The notes: generated by a model not told the origin, from the letters alone. A stretch of DNA of 44,878 bases from Pseudomonadota bacterium (GCA_021324135.1 JAJPJO010000085.1:1-44878); one strand, 5' to 3'. Shown: positions 33,791 through 43,942, counted from the first letter of the stretch. Translations and numbers: made by a program.

Positions 33791-35947
33791 ATGGCTGATT
33801 CCCAGACTTCATCTACAGGCAGTTCATCGCCAGGAGTTTCTTCCTTGCCTCAGTTCAGCTCGCGTTATGAGCTGAATGCCAGGCTGGGTGCCGGTGGAAT
33901 GGGGGCTGTCTACAAAGGCTACGATCACGTTTTGGAAAAAACGATTGGCGTAAAGATGCTGCTGCCGAGCCTGAAGAAAGAAGCAGCCATACGCTTTCAT
34001 AATGAAGCGAAGGCGTGCGCAAAGCTCGAACATCCCAACATTTTGAAAGTGCTCGACTTCGGTCAAACGCCGAAAGGCGACTTCTATTTGATTATGGATT
34101 ACATCGAGGGGCGCAGTCTTGCCGATGTAATTAAAACATCCGGTCCACTTGAAGTGGGAACCGCTCTGGATGTCTTTTGCCAGATTTGCTCAGGTCTTCA
34201 GCACGCCCACTCGCGCGGCGTTTTGCATCGCGACGTTAAGCCGTCCAATGTCATGCTGGCTCAAGAAGCTGGTGGAAACTACCAGGTCAAGGTCGTCGAC
34301 TTCGGCATCGCCAAGCTCAAATCGGACGAGCAGAAACTGACGACCACCGGGGTCCGGATCGGCAGCCCTCTGTACATGAGTCCTGAGCAGGCGCGGGGAG
34401 AAGAAGTCGATCACCGCTCGGATATTTATTCGATGGGATGCCTGATGTTCGCCGCCCTCACAGGCGCTCCGCCAATCTGCGGCGAGTCGTATATGGACAC
34501 AATCTCCAGGCAGATTCAAGAGCCGCCGCCCCGCCTGACGGATATGGCCTCGGATAAGGACAAGTTCCCGGAAGAGCTGGCTGACGTGATTGATAAGGCG
34601 TTGAGGAAAGATCGCGATGAGAGGCAGCAAAGTTTCGCCGAGCTGGAGCAAGCGCTGCTCACGGTGAAGGAACAATGGGCACTTCGCTCAATCATTGACG
34701 CGGCCAAATCGGATCACGACCAGGGCAAGGCTCAGAGCTTCAAGTGGTCGGAGCTTCTCACTCGCAGAAATCTCATGATCGGCGCCGCAGCCGTTGCCTG
34801 CACGGCTCTGCTTGCTTACTACGTGGCGACTCGCTCCGAGGTTCCTCAAGTAAGGGTCGAGGAGCCTGTAATAAAAGATGAGAACTCGGGCTTGCCGGAT
34901 CAAAACAAGAACTTCTTCTTTCAGGACGTTGATAAGCGAAACTGGCTTATCGCCGGCGGCTCCATTCATGCAAACAAGATAAAAGAGCTGAAGTTCTACC
35001 GCAACAAGGCAAGAAATCTCAAAATCATCGATCGTAACTTCGATGATGAAGATCTGGTTTATCTGCGCTCTTTGCCATTTGAGGTGCTCGATCTAACAGC
35101 CACCAACATAACCGATAAGGGCTTGAGCACTATAAGCCACATGAAGAACTTGCGATCGCTGGCGCTAACAGATGTGCCTGGTATCACCGATAGTGGCATG
35201 CCGACGATCGGCTCAATGAAGCAACTCGAGATTGTTTCCTTAGCCGGAACGAAGGTGACTCCGAAGGGTCTTAGTTATCTCAATAGCTTGCCGCGTTTGA
35301 CAGGTCTGGATGTTTCCAGACTGCCAGGCGATCCTGACGAGATTCTCGAGGCAGTAATCCATCTTCCCAAATTGACCGAGCTCAAGCTCGCCGGTTTGCC
35401 GATGAACAGTAAGCGCCTCTCGCAATTGGAATCGTTGAAAGCGCTTCACGCACTGTCTCTGGCGGACACTGGTCTGACTGATGCGCAGCTGGAACCTCTC
35501 AAGTTCATGAATCTTTTTCTCCTCGACCTCAGCAACAACCCAGTGACAAAACGCGGTCTGGAAGCCATAAATCCCAGAGCATATTGGGTACTGAATCTGA
35601 CAAACTGCCAAAAGATTAGCAACGACGACGTTATTGCAATTCAAAAGGAACGCGGTCCGGCTGGGGTAGTTATCAGCAGCCACGAGGAGTTTCAGTGGAA
35701 ATCGCGCAAGCGACTTCCCTCCAAGTTTGCCGCTGAGCCCTTGGTCGTTTGTTGGTACGATCCGGACGAAATGTCGTTCCCCGAGCTTCAATTTTTGAAA
35801 AAACAGTGGAAAGTGAACCGCTTGCTTACCGATGACGCAGCCGACCGTTTGAAAGGCGGAGAAAGAACGTCTTATCCCGACCTCCAAAAGTATTTCGACC
35901 AGTTGCCGAAAGGATCGTCGCCCTTCGATGTTCTCAGAGGCGATTGA
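33791..35947 (+). CDS. Membrane Ser/Thr protein kinase with extracytoplasmic leucine-rich repeats
   Basis: The 718-residue protein starts at ATG 33791. The Hanks-type kinase domain (about residues 26-295) has LGAGGMGAVY, GVK lysine, HRDVKPSN near 146, DFGIAK near 170 and GSPLYMSPEQ. All catalytic residues are present, so it should be active. One membrane helix (LMIGAAAVACTALLAYYVA, about 328-347) leads to an outer region with about eight leucine-rich repeats (about 420-620; LxxLxLxxTxITDKGL type). A C-terminal cap region follows. It ends 18 bases from the convergent kinase at 35966 and lacks that protein's Cys modules. Confidence 0.9.
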   Translation: MADSQTSSTGSSSPGVSSLPQFSSRYELNARLGAGGMGAVYKGYDHVLEKTIGVKMLLPSLKKEAAIRFHNEAKACAKLEHPNILKVLDFGQTPKGDFYLIMDYIEGRSLADVIKTSGPLEVGTALDVFCQICSGLQHAHSRGVLHRDVKPSNVMLAQEAGGNYQVKVVDFGIAKLKSDEQKLTTTGVRIGSPLYMSPEQARGEEVDHRSDIYSMGCLMFAALTGAPPICGESYMDTISRQIQEPPPRLTDMASDKDKFPEELADVIDKALRKDRDERQQSFAELEQALLTVKEQWALRSIIDAAKSDHDQGKAQSFKWSELLTRRNLMIGAAAVACTALLAYYVATRSEVPQVRVEEPVIKDENSGLPDQNKNFFFQDVDKRNWLIAGGSIHANKIKELKFYRNKARNLKIIDRNFDDEDLVYLRSLPFEVLDLTATNITDKGLSTISHMKNLRSLALTDVPGITDSGMPTIGSMKQLEIVSLAGTKVTPKGLSYLNSLPRLTGLDVSRLPGDPDEILEAVIHLPKLTELKLAGLPMNSKRLSQLESLKALHALSLADTGLTDAQLEPLKFMNLFLLDLSNNPVTKRGLEAINPRAYWVLNLTNCQKISNDDVIAIQKERGPAGVVISSHEEFQWKSRKRLPSKFAAEPLVVCWYDPDEMSFPELQFLKKQWKVNRLLTDDAADRLKGGERTSYPDLQKYFDQLPKGSSPFDVLRGD

Positions 35948-35965
35948 AGCGCTTGAATGCAGCAC

Positions 35966-38113
35966 TCATCGCTCAATGGCGAGATTCGGATGACTCGTTC
36001 GCAATCTTTTTACCTCGGCATCACTGAGCGTATCAACGTGGGCAACGGACAGTTTCGCCAGTGATTTCAATTGAGCAAGTCTGTTCAAGGTCACAGCCGT
36101 GACTGCGGTCATATTGAGGTTGACCTCCTGCAAGGCGGAGTCGAGAGGCAGATCTGCAAAGGTCGAATCGGCGGCGTCGGTGCCGTTCAAATCGAGAATT
36201 TCGAGCGACTTGCATTCACGCAGATAGCGAAACATCCTGGCATCACAGCCGGTGCTATCAGTTAAGCACAGCCCGCGGAGATTTTTGAGGTGAGATAAGC
36301 AAGCAAGAGCATCATCGTCCAGGTCCAAATCATTGATCTCGAGATATTGCAAATTGGGCAGTGCCGCGAGGTACTTCAAGCCACGCGCGTCAAAACGACG
36401 TGGTCCTAGCTGCGAGATAGCATCTGCAGGAGGCAGGCTGGAGATGATGGATGTCGCCCTGAATTTAAGTGCAGTCAGGCTTCGAATATGGGATATGCTT
36501 TCGAGGTCCTCTTTTGTGACAGTACGCCCGTTGATATCGAGAAACTCTATAGTTGAATTGGCGAGCAAACGCAGACCGGCAGCAGAGACAGCAGAGTTGC
36601 TCAGATCCAATCGATAAGGCCGGCTTGTAGCGATGAATGCTTTCAAATCTTCATCGTTCGCGCCTGTCGCGACGAAGTAACCCGATTGAGCTTGAAAAAA
36701 CTTGCTTTCTTTGGCGGCACCTTTTGATCTGGTAGTACCGGATTCGGTGCCACTCGAAATAATGTGCGCAATGCTGAGACCAACGATTAGTGCGATTGCC
36801 GAGATCAGCCCGGCGAAGCGGACTGCTTTCCACCAATTTATTCTCCTCCGATGACTGTAGGCGGCCACCAACGTGGACTCGTCCGCTTCATTACCGAACT
36901 CACGCAGGGCCTGAGCGAGATTAGCAGCCGAAGCCCATCTCTTAGCAGGTTCTTTTGCCAAGCAAGTCGCAACAATATCCTCGAGCTTTCTTGGGAAACG
37001 GCCCCGAGGAAATGCATCAGCCAAAGCCGGAGGAGGCTGATGGGCATGCAAGCTTATCGTCTCAAGGGCAGTGTCGCCGGCAAATGGCGGACGGCCCGTC
37101 AGAATCTCGAAGAGAACACATCCAATGGAATATATTTCAGAACTCTCGGAATAGGGTAATCCATGAGCCTGATCGGGTGACATATAATTCGGCGTTCCGA
37201 CGATAGCTCTGCCGTTGACGATGGTCGAATCCTGAGTTATGTGTTTTATCTTCGCCACGCCGAAGTCAATCAGCCGCACATCCAGTTCGCCAAGCTCATC
37301 GCCGAACACCATTATGTTCGAGCTTTTCAAATCACGGTGCAGAACGCCCTTCTCATGGGCATAAGCTAAGGCGTCGGCAACTTTCTCAAGTATTTTTGCC
37401 GCCGTTTTGCTCGCTACCGGACCCGACTCCTTGATTCTCTCTTCCAGGGTAATTCCGTTGAAGTATTCCATCACCATATATGGTGCGCCATTTTCGGTGC
37501 TCCCGAAGTCCAGCACCTTGATCACGTTGGCATGGCTAAGTTGGCTTGTCGCTCTCGCTTCATTTTGAAAGCTAATCAACTGCTCGGCTGTAATGGCGCG
37601 CAAACATTTCACCGCTACCCTCTTGCCAAGCAATCTATCGCGGCAAAGATAAACGTAGCCTGATGCTCCGGCGCCTATAACGGAAATCGGTTTGTACCTG
37701 TCCAGTGGGAATTGCTCGGCAGACAGATCGAGCTCGCGTTCTGCCTCCGCCGCGTCAGGTTGAGCAGCTCCTCGCGGCGCTTTTTGTTCCAAAGCGACAT
37801 CGGTCGTTGTCGCTGCATCGGTCGTTGTCGCTGCAGAAGCCGGCGTTCCCTTTCGAAGAGACGATTCTGCCAGAGTGCGCACATCAGGTGTTTCGCAGGT
37901 GCAGCGATCCTTGCGAAAAACCCATTCAGTCATGCTTCCAGAGCGTCCACCCAATACTAACTTCTGGCAGCGAAGGCACATGCGAACCCCCTGAAGCATT
38001 TCCTCAGGCGGTTTGAGCGAGCAGCTGCAGAGCGCCATCCACTCGGTGATTCTGCCGCTGCCGCTTCCTTTGCGACGGCCGCAATCTCGACAAATCTGAG
38101 TAACCTCTGCCAT
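35966..38113 (-). CDS. Membrane Ser/Thr protein kinase with two N-terminal Cys/Trp modules and leucine-rich repeats
   Basis: The 715-residue protein starts at ATG 38113. Two N-terminal Cys modules are seen: C8/C11...C29/C31 and C46/C49...C71/C73, each with a T-E-W core (RITEWMA, SMTEWVF). They match the three in the kinase at 12941. An Ala/Thr/Glu-rich linker precedes the kinase domain (about 140-400: IGAGASGYVY, VAVK, HRDLKSSN, DFGVAK). One membrane helix (AVRFAGLISAIALIVGLSIA) is followed by leucine-rich repeats to the C-terminus. The enzyme appears catalytically complete. The modules lie on the cytoplasmic side; ligand and substrates are unknown. Confidence 0.9.
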   Translation of the reverse strand: MAEVTQICRDCGRRKGSGSGRITEWMALCSCSLKPPEEMLQGVRMCLRCQKLVLGGRSGSMTEWVFRKDRCTCETPDVRTLAESSLRKGTPASAATTTDAATTTDVALEQKAPRGAAQPDAAEAERELDLSAEQFPLDRYKPISVIGAGASGYVYLCRDRLLGKRVAVKCLRAITAEQLISFQNEARATSQLSHANVIKVLDFGSTENGAPYMVMEYFNGITLEERIKESGPVASKTAAKILEKVADALAYAHEKGVLHRDLKSSNIMVFGDELGELDVRLIDFGVAKIKHITQDSTIVNGRAIVGTPNYMSPDQAHGLPYSESSEIYSIGCVLFEILTGRPPFAGDTALETISLHAHQPPPALADAFPRGRFPRKLEDIVATCLAKEPAKRWASAANLAQALREFGNEADESTLVAAYSHRRRINWWKAVRFAGLISAIALIVGLSIAHIISSGTESGTTRSKGAAKESKFFQAQSGYFVATGANDEDLKAFIATSRPYRLDLSNSAVSAAGLRLLANSTIEFLDINGRTVTKEDLESISHIRSLTALKFRATSIISSLPPADAISQLGPRRFDARGLKYLAALPNLQYLEINDLDLDDDALACLSHLKNLRGLCLTDSTGCDARMFRYLRECKSLEILDLNGTDAADSTFADLPLDSALQEVNLNMTAVTAVTLNRLAQLKSLAKLSVAHVDTLSDAEVKRLRTSHPNLAIER

Positions 38114-38196
38114 ACCTGTAGGTAAGTTCTCACCACGAGCCGATGGATTCCAGCCATATTACAATCATAGCCTGCACCCTCATGCCCGGAGGCTTC

Positions 38197-38982
38197 CTAG
38201 AGGCAACAAAACAGCGCCGTCAGCAGCAAACAGCCGGTTTCCGACAGTTCAACTACAGCACCATATGTATCACCGGTGTGACCTCGAAGCACCTGCGCCA
38301 ACCAATGGGAAGCTACCAGTCCTGAAAAGCAAGCGAATACGCTGATCATCAAAATCGCGGAAATGCCGCATAGAGCAGCCGCTGCAGCCGACACCGCTAC
38401 AGGCACCACCAGGCCAATCAGCACATCTTCGGGCATCTTTGTGCTGTCGTGCCATATCTTCCCTTTGCCTTCTTCTTTGGCATAGGAGAACCGACCAATT
38501 GCGTATAACTCGGTCCAGCGAGCCCAACATGGCGCCACCACCAGCAGTGCATATAGAACCTTCGGAGAGCAGCACAAGCTCGATAAGGCGGCAAACTTAA
38601 GAAGGAACACAGACATGCCGCACATGGCGCCGAAGTTGCCGACACGGCTGTCCAGCATGATTTCGAGCATGCGCTCACGAGAGCGGTGAGAGAAAATTCC
38701 ATCGGCTGCGTCCATCAATCCATCAAAGTGAAGTCCGCCAGTCAGGGCAATCCAGGCGACCGTCAGAACCGCACCACTCACCAGATTCGGTGCATGCAAT
38801 TTACTGACGCACAATGCTCCTGCGCCAAGCAAAATGCATCCGATCACAGCGCCGGCCGAGGGAAGATACTTTGCCAGACCGCTTAGAGAATTGTCATCAG
38901 CCTGGTCGTAAAATTTGCCGCGTTTGAGAGGCAGGGCAGTAACGTAGGAAAGAGTCAGGAGGAATCTGTCGATGATGTTCAT
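38197..38982 (-). CDS. cobS: Adenosylcobinamide-GDP ribazoletransferase (cobalamin synthase)
   Basis: CobS joins adenosylcobinamide-GDP to alpha-ribazole (phosphate) in the membrane, the last nucleotide-loop step of cobalamin synthesis. ATG 38982 gives 261 residues, the normal size; an upstream start at 39054 would overlap the previous gene by 53 bases. Diagnostic motifs: GGLHFDGLMDAADG with the Asp-rich metal site, RMLEIMLDSRVGNFG, and RGHTGDTYGAVVE near the C-terminus. About six membrane helices are present. It follows the TPR gene by 19 bases. No other cobalamin genes are in the window, so it may serve salvage or be part of a dispersed pathway. Confidence 0.92.
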   Translation of the reverse strand: MNIIDRFLLTLSYVTALPLKRGKFYDQADDNSLSGLAKYLPSAGAVIGCILLGAGALCVSKLHAPNLVSGAVLTVAWIALTGGLHFDGLMDAADGIFSHRSRERMLEIMLDSRVGNFGAMCGMSVFLLKFAALSSLCCSPKVLYALLVVAPCWARWTELYAIGRFSYAKEEGKGKIWHDSTKMPEDVLIGLVVPVAVSAAAAALCGISAILMISVFACFSGLVASHWLAQVLRGHTGDTYGAVVELSETGCLLLTALFCCL

Positions 38983-39001
38983 TGTTTGTACTTCGGCCGC
39001 A

Positions 39002-40363
39002 TCACTTTCCAGGAACCTCGGCGCTGTATTCTGGGCGCACAGGGAAATTGGCACAGTTGCTCATCACCAGAAGCGGCCTTTTGTCGGCGTAGTATTCGAT
39101 TGCATCTTGAACCGCTTTCAAAATATCCGGATCGTGCTCCATGTTCCAGGCGCGCTCGAGCACCTGAGCTATAGCCTCTTCAGGGGCGCAACTGCTGCCC
39201 CCTTCTTCAATTTCCGTATCGTCGCTCCACGGCAAAACCAACTTGTCGGCAAAATGTGATATCACATCCGGTACCAAAGGCAATGGCTCCTTGCGCGTCA
39301 AACCGTAGGCAAAAATCATCCGATTGGAGGCATTGCCCTGAAAGACCTGATGCGGCCCAACTATATCGGATGCCCACTTCATCACGAGCAATGCCTGATC
39401 CGGTCGATCCGGTCCTCTATAACTGTCCAGCGGCAAATCCAACAAGCGCGCCAATATAGCAGCGAGCGGTCGCGATTGCGGGCTGTAGAACTCGATGGCT
39501 TCCGGGAGCAAGCGAAGACCTTCCAGCACACCCTTGAGAGTCAGCATGGTGGCGGCGATGGTGCGGAATGTTTCGACGCGAGTCGTGGACGGCAGAGCCT
39601 CGTCTTTGTTTTCCGCTTTCTTTGCCTGATCGGATTGTTCCTTGTTGTCGTTTTTGCTAATGGTCGAGTCATCATAAATCATGACCGTTCCATACAAAAC
39701 GTAGAGCCAGTCCCTATCGGACAACTTCGATTTTTTTGCCAGGCTCTCCAGTCGCTTCAAAACAATCTCGCGATGATGCAGCTCGTTCCGCTCCTCATCA
39801 GATTTAGCCAGCGATTTGAGTTTAGGCATCAACTCTTTCGCTTCCTTCAATTTTCTCAAGAGGGCATAACACACCGATAAATTGAGGGTGGTATCGAAAT
39901 CATTTTCAATCCTGGCGGCGATCTGGAAACGCTCAATTGCTTCTTCATACCGGTTAAGCGCCATGAGCGCGAAGCCGAGCTCGTAGTTGAGCGTCCCATC
40001 CATGGGATTGGTCACCAGGCACGTGTTGAGCAACATGATCGCCAGCTCGTATTCGCGCATGTCGATCAAGAAGTATCCTGCTTCAAATGTCGCTTTGGGA
40101 TGTTTCTCAAACACTGACGCGCCTGATTCATCCTGGTTTTCGGACAGTGTTTCTCGCAAGCGTTTGAACGCCGCGGCCGCGTCGTGACGATTAGCCCCTT
40201 CCATAATCTCGGCACAAAGCTCGATTGCCTCAATGCTGTTGGGGTTGCCCAACCAAAAAGTGCGCAGCGCGTTCATGCTTGCCTCGAGCCGTCCCTCTTC
40301 AAGACAAGCTCGGGCTGTTCTCAAACCGTTTTTCGTCGCGCTCTCCGATGCCCCTGCGCCCAA
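39002..40363 (-). CDS. TPR-repeat protein of unknown function
   Basis: The 453-residue soluble protein starts at TTG 40363, with GAGG 7 bases upstream. Several TPR-type helix pairs are visible between residues about 15 and 200, for example FEAGYFLIDMREYELAIMLL and YELGFALMALNRYEEAIERF. TPRs mediate protein contacts. The C-terminal 200 residues have alpha/beta character (PLVPDVISHFADKLVLPW) and include a Lys/Asp-rich linker, with no recognised domain. It is upstream of cobS, but no functional link is known. The gene is divergent from tpiA. Confidence 0.7.
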   Translation of the reverse strand: MGAGASESATKNGLRTARACLEEGRLEASMNALRTFWLGNPNSIEAIELCAEIMEGANRHDAAAAFKRLRETLSENQDESGASVFEKHPKATFEAGYFLIDMREYELAIMLLNTCLVTNPMDGTLNYELGFALMALNRYEEAIERFQIAARIENDFDTTLNLSVCYALLRKLKEAKELMPKLKSLAKSDEERNELHHREIVLKRLESLAKKSKLSDRDWLYVLYGTVMIYDDSTISKNDNKEQSDQAKKAENKDEALPSTTRVETFRTIAATMLTLKGVLEGLRLLPEAIEFYSPQSRPLAAILARLLDLPLDSYRGPDRPDQALLVMKWASDIVGPHQVFQGNASNRMIFAYGLTRKEPLPLVPDVISHFADKLVLPWSDDTEIEEGGSSCAPEEAIAQVLERAWNMEHDPDILKAVQDAIEYYADKRPLLVMSNCANFPVRPEYSAEVPGK

Positions 40364-40568
40364 TGCCTTTCCTCAAATTACTTGCTACGTGTGTCAGCGA
40401 TTGGCTACAAACCGCCTGAACCGATCACCTGAAACAGATTGGCACAATTCTAAGATATTTGGCTTGTGCGGCGGTAAGATCGGTTAGAATTTCCAAAACT
40501 CTGTCCGGCCGGTGGGCTGCGACGACGTTATGCGACGCTTTTGCGACGCTTTATTGGGAGTACTCAAA

Positions 40569-41411
40569 GTGACGACGCAACGAAAGACCATTATTGCCGG
40601 CAACTGGAAGATGAACAAAACGCCGAAAGAAGCTCGCGAGCTGGCTTCGGCGGTTGTAGAGTCGGTCAAGACCAAAACTGATCTGCCGGAGATCGTGTTG
40701 TGTCCGGCGTTTGTGGCACTGCATGACGTGCTCGAGGTTGCTAAAGGCACCCCAGTTAATGTGGGCGCGCAGCACATGGACTACCGAGACGAGGGCGCTT
40801 TCACAGGCGAAATCTCGCCGGTCATGCTCACATCGATGGGCGTCACCCATGTCATCATCGGTCATTCCGAGCGGCGCCAATTCTTCGGCGAAACGAACGC
40901 CACCGTTAACCTCAGGCTGAAAGCGGCTCTCAAGCACAAGCTTATTCCGATTGTTTGCGTGGGCGAGAGTCTGGACGAGCGAGAAGAAGGTCTCACGGAT
41001 GCGGTTGTGCGTCGTCAAGTTGCCGCTGCCCTGATCGACATCGACGAAGAAAGCACCAAAACGCTGGTTTTTGCATACGAGCCCGTCTGGGCAATCGGCA
41101 CCGGCAAGACCTGCGAGGCCGCTGAGGCAAATCGAGTTTGCTTACTGATTCGCGGAGTTGTAAACGAATTCTACAGCCGCGCTGAAGGTGGTCATAAAGG
41201 CGCGAAATCCACTGCCGGTGACCATGTTCCGATACTCTACGGCGGAAGCGTAAAGGCTTCTAATGTTGACGAGCAATTGGCGCTGCCGGACATCGACGGC
41301 TCGCTCGTGGGCGGCGCCAGTTTGAACGCCGGCGAGTTTCAATCAATTATCGTCGCCGGGGCGAAACGCCAGACGACGATGGCATCGAAACTGACGCGCT
41401 CAGGGACTTAG
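40569..41411 (+). CDS. tpiA: Triosephosphate isomerase
   Basis: TpiA interconverts dihydroxyacetone phosphate and glyceraldehyde 3-phosphate in glycolysis and gluconeogenesis. The start is GTG 40569, with GGGAG 8 bases upstream; readings from 40512 lack a ribosome site. The protein has 280 residues, about 30 more than typical because of a loop insert near 205-220 and a short C-terminal tail. Catalytic residues: K14 in GNWKMNK, H99 in IGHSERR, E171 in [11 protein letters not shown]. The phosphate loop GGSVKASN follows. It lies immediately upstream of the tRNA-prfA-prmC cluster. Confidence 0.95.
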   Translation: MTTQRKTIIAGNWKMNKTPKEARELASAVVESVKTKTDLPEIVLCPAFVALHDVLEVAKGTPVNVGAQHMDYRDEGAFTGEISPVMLTSMGVTHVIIGHSERRQFFGETNATVNLRLKAALKHKLIPIVCVGESLDEREEGLTDAVVRRQVAAALIDIDEESTKTLVFAYEPVWAIGTGKTCEAAEANRVCLLIRGVVNEFYSRAEGGHKGAKSTAGDHVPILYGGSVKASNVDEQLALPDIDGSLVGGASLNAGEFQSIIVAGAKRQTTMASKLTRSGT

Positions 41412-41484
41412 CGCCACACGCTTTCAAGCGTTACAGCCAGCATAAAAGAACCCTTTTATTTGTTCAGAGTGCAGGCTTATTCGT

Positions 41485-41490
41485 TATAAT
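41485..41490 (+). promoter_or_regulatory. Candidate -10 box of tRNA-Ser
   Basis: A perfect TATAAT lies 78 bases before the tRNA. A TTGTTC 19 bases upstream is the best -35 candidate but is a poor match in sequence and spacing. Confidence 0.4.
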
Positions 41491-41568
41491 GGCCTGCTGG
41501 ACCACTTGCATGGCAGAAATGCCTCATGCATGCAACTCTGGCTTTACTGCCAGGTGCACTGAAAACAT

Positions 41569-41656
41569 GGAGAGGTGTCGGAGTGGTCTATCGTGCAGTC
41601 CTGGAAAGACTGTCTGCCTCACAAGGGCAGCGAGGGTTCGAATCCCTCCCTCTCCG
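41569..41656 (+). tRNA. tRNA-Ser (anticodon GGA)
   Basis: The 88-base gene folds as a class II tRNA. The acceptor GGAGAGG pairs with CCTCTCC, with discriminator G. The anticodon stem CAGTC/GACTG holds loop CTGGAAA with anticodon GGA, reading UCC and UCU. A long variable arm (TCTGCC...GGGCAG) and a T arm GAGGG-TTCGAAT-CCCTC are present. CCA is not encoded. The long variable arm confirms serine identity. Confidence 0.95.
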
Positions 41657-41698
41657 AGTTTCTTCCCGAGACAAATTGAATCCCTGGGGTGATCGATC

Positions 41699-42793
41699 GT
41701 GGATCAGTTCACTGAAAAACTCGATGAAATAGATCAGACTTTTCGCCAACTGGAAAGCCAGATGGCCGATCCCTCCGTGGTTTCAGATCAGGAAAAATTT
41801 CAGCAGCTCGCCAAGACTCGGAGCCAGATGGAACCCACCATCGAAGCTTATCGCGAGTACCGCCAGACGCAAGAACAAATCAGCGAAGCCCAGGAGTTGC
41901 TGAAGGGAAAAGTCAGCGAGGAAGAGCGAAGCTATTACCAATCGGAACTGGAGAGCGCGCGCAAACGCGTCGATGAGCTGATCGAACGGCTGAAAATCTT
42001 GCTCCTGCCGCGCGACCCGAACGACGAGAAGAGCATCATGGTTGAAATTCGGGCAGCCGCCGGAGGCGATGAGGCGTCGCTTTTCGCGGGCGACCTCTTC
42101 AACATGTACACGCGTTACGCTAATCGTTTGAAATGGAACTGGCAGATCGAAAACAGCCACGTCGGCGAAGTCGGCGGATTCAAGGAAATCATATTCAGCA
42201 TCAAAGCTGATGGCGCCTACAGCAAATTCAAGTTCGAATCAGGTGTCCATCGGGTTCAGCGCGTGCCGGAGACGGAAGCGTCTGGTCGTGTTCACACCTC
42301 CACAGCCACGGTCGCGGTTATGCCGGAAGCCGAAGAAGTTGATGTCGAGCTGGACGAAAACGATCTGGAAATTACAACGATGCGCTCGGGAGGCGCCGGC
42401 GGTCAAAACGTCAACAAGGTAGAAACGGCGGTGCGCATTGTTCACAAGCCGAGCGGCATTATGGTGGCATGTTCCGAAGAGCGCAGCCAGCTGCAAAACA
42501 AAGAACGCGCCAAGCAGATTTTGAGAAACAAACTCTACAAAATAAAATTGGAAGAGCAACAGAAGGCTATTTACGATCAGCGCCGTTCGCAGGTGGGGAC
42601 GGGCGATCGCTCCGAAAAAATTCGTACGTACAATTATAAAGACAACCGCGTCACCGATCATCGACTCAACCTGAATTTCTCTTTGACGAAAACGCTTGAA
42701 GGCGATCTCGACGATATGATTCAAGCTAGCACCATCGACGAACAGCAGCGCAAGCTGCTTGAAGCCACAGGCTTGAACGGCGATGGAAATTGA
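41699..42793 (+). CDS. prfA: Peptide chain release factor 1
   Basis: RF1 ends translation at UAA and UAG. The start is GTG 41699, 43 bases after the tRNA, and the 364 residues match the usual length. The GGQ motif that reaches the peptidyl transferase centre is at 234-236, in [12 protein letters not shown]. The codon-recognition tripeptide of PxT type is P190-E191-T192 in [10 protein letters not shown], which fits RF1 rather than the SPF of RF2. Its end overlaps prmC by 11 bases; PrmC methylates the GGQ glutamine, so the pair is functionally and translationally linked. Confidence 0.96.
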   Translation: MDQFTEKLDEIDQTFRQLESQMADPSVVSDQEKFQQLAKTRSQMEPTIEAYREYRQTQEQISEAQELLKGKVSEEERSYYQSELESARKRVDELIERLKILLLPRDPNDEKSIMVEIRAAAGGDEASLFAGDLFNMYTRYANRLKWNWQIENSHVGEVGGFKEIIFSIKADGAYSKFKFESGVHRVQRVPETEASGRVHTSTATVAVMPEAEEVDVELDENDLEITTMRSGGAGGQNVNKVETAVRIVHKPSGIMVACSEERSQLQNKERAKQILRNKLYKIKLEEQQKAIYDQRRSQVGTGDRSEKIRTYNYKDNRVTDHRLNLNFSLTKTLEGDLDDMIQASTIDEQQRKLLEATGLNGDGN

Positions 42794-42827
42794 CGACGAT
42801 GGAATTGACGACGATGGAATTGACGAC
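42782..42827 (+). repeat. 15/16-bp coding tandem repeat at the prmC start
   Basis: Three units of GATGGAATTGACGAC (the first has one extra A) span the prfA stop and prmC start and encode [14 protein letters not shown]. Confidence 0.85.
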
Positions 42828-43832
42828 GCTAAGCAATCGCACCTGAATCACGCGCTCACCCCCCATCAATCATTGCGTCCCGATCAATCATTGCCTTCCC
42901 ATCAATCGTTGCCTTCCCATCAATCGTTGCGTCCCGATCAATCATTGCGTTCTGTCAAAACGCAGATCGAACAACTGCTCAGAGAAGCAGGTGTCGATGA
43001 CCGAGAGGCGCGCGCGGAGACTGAATTAATGATTGAGCATGCGACGTCATTGCGACGAGCGCAACAGGTTCTCAATGAAAAAACTCAGCTGAGCGAAGAG
43101 CAAATTCATACTCTCAACTCAATACTTGAAGGACGGGCCCAGCGCATTCCTCTTCAGTATCTGCTTGGAGAAACAGTATTCATGGGACTGAAGCTGAAAA
43201 TGCAGCGCGGCGTTTTTATCCCGCGATCGGATACGGAGATCTTAGTCGAGGTTGCAGCCAATAAACTGAAAAGCCTGCACGAGTCGAAACAGCGAAATCT
43301 GAAGGTTCTCGAGATCGGCGTGGGCAGCGGCGCTATCATAATCTCGCTCTTGAAGCTTCTACCTTTCTTAGATGCAACTGCTGTCGATCGACTGGACGAT
43401 GCTCTTGCGCTCACGAAAGAAAACGCGGAAGCGCTCGGCGTTTCTCACAAGCTTAAATTGCTCAAAACAGCAGAATGGTGGGAGTTAGAGTCGAAGGACT
43501 TTGATGCCGTTCTTTCCAACCCACCATATATTCCAGTCAGTGACGCACCATCTCTGCCACCAGAGGTGGTGCTATACGAACCACCGGAAGCCCTCTTCGG
43601 ATCAGACGAGGATGGGCTTGGATTCTATCGCAAACTCAGCGATGTTTATTCCAGTTTGATTTCACCGGAGGGCGGTCTCATAGTAGTAGAGGTCGGCGAC
43701 GGACAGGCAGAGCCAGTTTCTAAGATTTTTTCGCAGGGTGGCTTGCAGAACATTGAAGTTCATAAGGACCTGAAGCGCCTGCCGCGCGTCATTGCATGCC
43801 AAGCCTCCAGTGCTGCCGCACGAGTGCATTGA
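42783..43832 (+). CDS. prmC: Peptide chain release factor N5-glutamine methyltransferase, with repeat-rich N-terminal extension
   Basis: PrmC methylates the GGQ glutamine of RF1 and RF2 with S-adenosylmethionine. ATG 42783 gives 349 residues, about 65 longer than typical. The excess is an N-terminal extension of Asp-rich and HQSLRP-like repeats (about residues 1-58). The family core follows: helical substrate-binding domain ([20 protein letters not shown]), [17 protein letters not shown], AdoMet loop [15 protein letters not shown] and catalytic NPPY at 246-249. An internal start after the repeats could also be used, but the overlap with prfA favours the long form. Confidence 0.93.
   Translation: MEIDDDGIDDDGIDDAKQSHLNHALTPHQSLRPDQSLPSHQSLPSHQSLRPDQSLRSVKTQIEQLLREAGVDDREARAETELMIEHATSLRRAQQVLNEKTQLSEEQIHTLNSILEGRAQRIPLQYLLGETVFMGLKLKMQRGVFIPRSDTEILVEVAANKLKSLHESKQRNLKVLEIGVGSGAIIISLLKLLPFLDATAVDRLDDALALTKENAEALGVSHKLKLLKTAEWWELESKDFDAVLSNPPYIPVSDAPSLPPEVVLYEPPEALFGSDEDGLGFYRKLSDVYSSLISPEGGLIVVEVGDGQAEPVSKIFSQGGLQNIEVHKDLKRLPRVIACQASSAAARVH
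42864..42953 (+). repeat. 18-bp coding minisatellite in prmC, five units
   Basis: Five consecutive 18-base units of [CG]ATCAATC[AG]TTGC[GC]T type encode alternating [12 protein letters not shown] and HQSLPS hexapeptides. The period is a multiple of three, so the reading frame is kept. Confidence 0.9.
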
Positions 43833-43834
43833 TC

Positions 43835-43873
43835 GGGATCGAATTGCGGGATCGAATTGCAGGATCGAATTGC
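43835..43873 (+). repeat. 13-bp tandem repeat, three copies
   Basis: Three units of GGGATCGAATTGC (the last starts with A) lie directly after the prmC stop. Confidence 0.9.
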
Positions 43874-43942
43874 GGGCTTGAACACGGTATCGACGGAATC
43901 CAGGACGCAGCCTGGAGTTTGCAGGCTAGTGCCCCGTCACCC

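Noticed and set aside
41412-41460. Terminator after tpiA
   Set aside because: Two small inverted repeats (ACGCTT/AAGCGT and ATAAAAG/CTTTTAT) occur, but the stems are short and AT-rich without a clear T tract.
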